Shown here in pieces: positions 5,309 through 7,819 of a DNA stretch of 7,819 bases. Origin of the DNA: Gp7-AA10 sp035636095 (GTDB lineage Bacteria; Acidobacteriota; Thermoanaerobaculia; Gp7-AA8). Made by a program: the position numbers and the translations under genes. The stretch is from the NCBI GenBank assembly GCA_035636095.1, contig DASPZU010000108.1:1-7819 (forward strand). The letters are read 5' to 3'. The notes beneath the pieces are model-generated. The model was not told where the DNA came from, did not search any database, and saw only the letters and a program-made list of their open reading frames with translations. Positions within the stretch are counted from its first letter, which is position 1, and every line of letters starts with the position of its first letter.

Positions 5309-7813
5309 GTGCGTCCATCGGTCGACGTCTACAAATTCGGCGGCGCGGCGGTCGGCAATGCCGAGGCGCTTCGGGTCGCGGCGGAACACGTGCGGGCCGC
5401 GCCGGCGCGTGTGGTGGTGATCGTGTCGGCGATGCAGGGTGTGACCGATCTACTGCTCGATGCCTCGCGCGCTGCGCTGGCCGGTGATCGCATCGCGTAC
5501 GAGTTCGCAGCGGAGCAATTCGCGGTGCGACATCGCGAGGTCGTGGCGGCGCTGATGCCCGATGACCGGCGCCTCGACGCCGAGATCGAAAAAGTGACGA
5601 CCGAGCTGCGATCGATGTGCGACAGCATTTCCGTGCTCCACGAACTGACGTCGCGCGCCGCCGACGCACTGGTCGCCCGCGGGGAGCGTCTCATCGCGCG
5701 CATCTTCGCGGAATTCGTCGGCGCGCAGTACGTCGACGCCACCGATCTCATCTTCACCGAGCGACGCCTCGGAAGTCTGTGGCCGAATTTTCGGAGATGT
5801 GAGCGCGCGGCCGCCAGGATCGACGGCGACGTGGTGGTGATTCCGGGTTACATCGCCAGCGGACCCGACCACGAAGTGGTGACGCTGGGCCGGGGCGGAT
5901 CGGATTTCTCGGCCGCGATTGTGGCGCGCAGCCTCAACGCGAAATCGGTCACATTGTGGAAGGAAGTCGACGGCCTCATGACCGCCGATCCGAAAAGTGT
6001 TCCGAATGCGCGGCTGCTGAGCGAAGTGCATTATCGCGAGGCGGCCGAGCTGGCGTTCTACGGCGCGAAAGTGCTGCACCCGCGCACGATGATCCCGCTC
6101 GTCGATCGCGGCATCCCGCTGTTCGTGCGCAACACATTCCGTCCCCAGTCGAGCGGAACGCGCATCGCCGGCGACGTGAAGCCCGGCGCCTATCCTGTGA
6201 AAGCGCTGGCCGCCATTCATCGTCAGGCGCTGATCGCAATCGAAGGAAAAGGAATGATCGGTGTTCCCGGCGTGGCCGGCCGCGCCTTCACCGCGCTGGC
6301 GCAAGCCGGACATTCGGTCTCGATGATCAGCCAGGCCTCGAGCGAGTCGAGCATCTGCTTCGTGGTGCCGGACATCGAAGCCGATCACGCCGTCAAGGCT
6401 CTGCAGGCGGCCTTCGAATCCGAGCGCCGCATGAAGCTGATCGATCGGATTCATGCCGAGAAACACATCGCATTAATTGCTGTGGTTGGACTGGGCATGC
6501 GCGGACGACCGGGCATCGCGGCGCGCACGTTTTCGGCGCTCAGCGGCAGGAAGGTCAACGTCGTCGCGATCGCGCAGGGATCGTCGGAGCTCAACATCAC
6601 CATCGCGGTCACAGAAAGCGATGCCACGACGGCGCTGGTGGCGTTGCACAACGAATTTCAGCTCGACAAGATCCGTCCCCTTGCCGACATCTCCGGTCGC
6701 GAATCGAAGCTCACGCTCCTCGGATTCGGCCAGATCGGACGTGCGCTGGCGGCGCAACTGGTGGCGCAGGAAGAGCCGCTGCGCGCGAAGGCCGGCGCCG
6801 ATCTGAAAGTGATCGCCATCGCCGATCGCAGCGGCATCAAGGTCGAGGAGTCGGGATTTTCGGCGGCCGCGCTGCAGAAGCTGGCGGCCCACAAAGCCTC
6901 CGGCGGCCGGCTTTTCGATCGCTCGTCGCCGCTGACGCTGAAACAAGTGCAGGCCATGATGCGCGAGGAGCTGTGGCTCCTGCCGTCGCATCGTCCGATC
7001 CTGGTCGATTTGACCTCGGAGGAAACAGCGCCGCTGCTGCAAGAAGCGCTGGAGCGCGGATTTCACATCGTGCTCGCGAACAAAAAGCCGCTGGCGGTCC
7101 CGCAGATCGAGTACGACCGGCTCTTTCAAACTGCCAGCGATCGCGGACTTTCGATTCGGTACGAGGCCACCGCCGGCGCAGGCCTGCCGGTGCTGGACAC
7201 GCTCGCGAAACTTCAGGAAGCGGGCGATCGCGTCGAAAAAATCGTCGGCTGTTTTTCGGGAACGCTGGGATATCTGATGACGTCGCTGGAAGACGGCCGC
7301 CGATTTTCGGAGGCCGTGCACGAAGCGTGGAAGCGCGGATACACCGAGCCCGATCCGCGCGACGATCTCTCCGGCACGGACGTGGCGCGCAAGGCCCTCA
7401 TCCTGGCGCGAAGCCTGGGCATGCGCGTGGAGCTGGCCGACATCGCGCTCGAGCCGCTGTTTGGTCCGAAGGTCGACGATCCCGATCCGGCGACTTTCGT
7501 CGGCAAACTGGCGTCACTCGACAACGATTTCGCGCGGCGCGCCTCCGCGGCGCGCGATGAAAAATCCGTCTTGCGTTTCGTCGCGACCATCGATCGCGAG
7601 GGCATTCGCGTCGGAACGAGCGCAGTTCCCGAATCGTCGCCCATGGGACGGTTGCGAGGAACCGATAATCAAGTCGCGATCTATTCGAAACGCTACAAGA
7701 CAAATCCGCTGGTGGTGACCGGACCGGGGGCGGGAGCGGACGTCACGGCAGCGGGCGTGCTCAACGACATCATCGCCATCACGACTGAAGAGCGGCGGGA
7801 GCGCGCGCGATGA
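5309..7813 (+). CDS. thrA: Bifunctional aspartokinase-homoserine dehydrogenase
   Basis: The 834-residue fusion catalyses the ATP-dependent phosphorylation of aspartate and the NAD(P)H reduction of aspartate semialdehyde to homoserine; E. coli ThrA has 820 residues. Kinase part: YKFGGAAVGNAEA (8-20), LTSRAADALVARGERL (113-128), TLGRGGSDFSAA (192-203), LWKEVDGLMTADPK (216-229) and ELAFYGAKVLHPRT (247-260). Two ACT-type regulatory segments follow, at about 308-370 (SMISQASSESSICFVV) and 388-450 (VAIAQGSSELNITIAV), for feedback control, probably by threonine. Dehydrogenase part: GFGQIGRAL (472-480), LANKKPLA (589-596), YEATAGAGLPVLDTL (618-632), GTLGYLMT (651-658) and GYTEPDPRDDLSGTDVARK (677-695). 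The GTG start is chosen because the kinase fold begins at once; TTG at 5294 is possible, and the frame is open back to 4916 inside menB. No Shine-Dalgarno sequence is seen. The usual KFGGTS reads KFGGAA. Confidence 0.94.
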   Translation: MRPSVDVYKFGGAAVGNAEALRVAAEHVRAAPARVVVIVSAMQGVTDLLLDASRAALAGDRIAYEFAAEQFAVRHREVVAALMPDDRRLDAEIEKVTTELRSMCDSISVLHELTSRAADALVARGERLIARIFAEFVGAQYVDATDLIFTERRLGSLWPNFRRCERAAARIDGDVVVIPGYIASGPDHEVVTLGRGGSDFSAAIVARSLNAKSVTLWKEVDGLMTADPKSVPNARLLSEVHYREAAELAFYGAKVLHPRTMIPLVDRGIPLFVRNTFRPQSSGTRIAGDVKPGAYPVKALAAIHRQALIAIEGKGMIGVPGVAGRAFTALAQAGHSVSMISQASSESSICFVVPDIEADHAVKALQAAFESERRMKLIDRIHAEKHIALIAVVGLGMRGRPGIAARTFSALSGRKVNVVAIAQGSSELNITIAVTESDATTALVALHNEFQLDKIRPLADISGRESKLTLLGFGQIGRALAAQLVAQEEPLRAKAGADLKVIAIADRSGIKVEESGFSAAALQKLAAHKASGGRLFDRSSPLTLKQVQAMMREELWLLPSHRPILVDLTSEETAPLLQEALERGFHIVLANKKPLAVPQIEYDRLFQTASDRGLSIRYEATAGAGLPVLDTLAKLQEAGDRVEKIVGCFSGTLGYLMTSLEDGRRFSEAVHEAWKRGYTEPDPRDDLSGTDVARKALILARSLGMRVELADIALEPLFGPKVDDPDPATFVGKLASLDNDFARRASAARDEKSVLRFVATIDREGIRVGTSAVPESSPMGRLRGTDNQVAIYSKRYKTNPLVVTGPGAGADVTAAGVLNDIIAITTEERRERAR

Positions 7814-7819
7814 GTCGCG
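7810..7819 (+). CDS. Start of the next gene in the thr operon (cut by window edge)
   Basis: ATG at 7810-7812 overlaps the preceding TGA as ATGA, and GGGAG at 7797-7801 lies 8 bases upstream, a well-placed ribosome binding site. Only Met-Ser-Arg is visible. By analogy with thrABC operons, homoserine kinase or threonine synthase is expected; that is inference from position only. Confidence 0.55.

Noticed and set aside
5450..6466. 338-codon minus-strand open frame opposite the aspartokinase
   Set aside because: His/Arg-rich antisense shadow with no domain motifs; the plus strand is unambiguously coding.
5956..7560. 534-codon plus-strand open frame
   Set aside because: Arg/Gly/Ser-rich shadow frame of the aspartokinase-homoserine dehydrogenase gene, typical of GC-rich DNA.

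Overview
This is a GC-rich bacterial chromosomal window. It carries the 5' end of a 16S rRNA gene, a membrane glycosyltransferase gene, a compact four-gene menaquinone operon and a bifunctional threonine/lysine-pathway gene. The 16S fragment is clearly bacterial. Menaquinone synthesis through o-succinylbenzoate, GC-rich coding and the fused aspartokinase-homoserine dehydrogenase fit several Gram-negative-type phyla; an Acidobacteriota-like lineage is my guess, but I cannot place it firmly without a database search.

Layout from left to right. Bases 1-388 (minus) are the first ~390 nt of 16S rRNA, cut by the window edge. Bases 389 to about 640 (read on minus) hold the rRNA leader, a boxA-like antitermination element and a candidate rRNA promoter. 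Bases 833-1873 (plus) encode a polytopic GT-C-type glycosyltransferase. Bases 1769-5284 (minus) are a tight operon menB-menA-menC-menE. All three of its junctions are 4-base start/stop overlaps (GTGA, GTGA, ATGA), and its last gene runs 105 bp into the 3' end of the convergent glycosyltransferase gene. After a gap of only 24 bp, bases 5309-7813 (plus) encode the aspartokinase-homoserine dehydrogenase. A further gene begins with an ATGA overlap at 7810 and leaves the window after three codons.

Functionally, MenC makes o-succinylbenzoate, MenE activates it to the CoA thioester, MenB closes the naphthoate ring and MenA prenylates the product in the membrane. menF, menD and menH are not in the window. 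The divergent gene supplies both the first and third enzymes from aspartate to homoserine, and probably heads a thr operon.

I do not see a novel multi-gene system. The points worth checking are: the shared, overlapping -10 region between menB and the aspartokinase gene, with possible leaderless starts; the 105-bp convergent overlap that contains the MenE catalytic lysine codon; an unusually small MenC with two deletions in its barrel; a MenE that lacks about 100 N-terminal residues; and an aspartokinase whose signature reads KFGGAAV instead of KFGGTSV.
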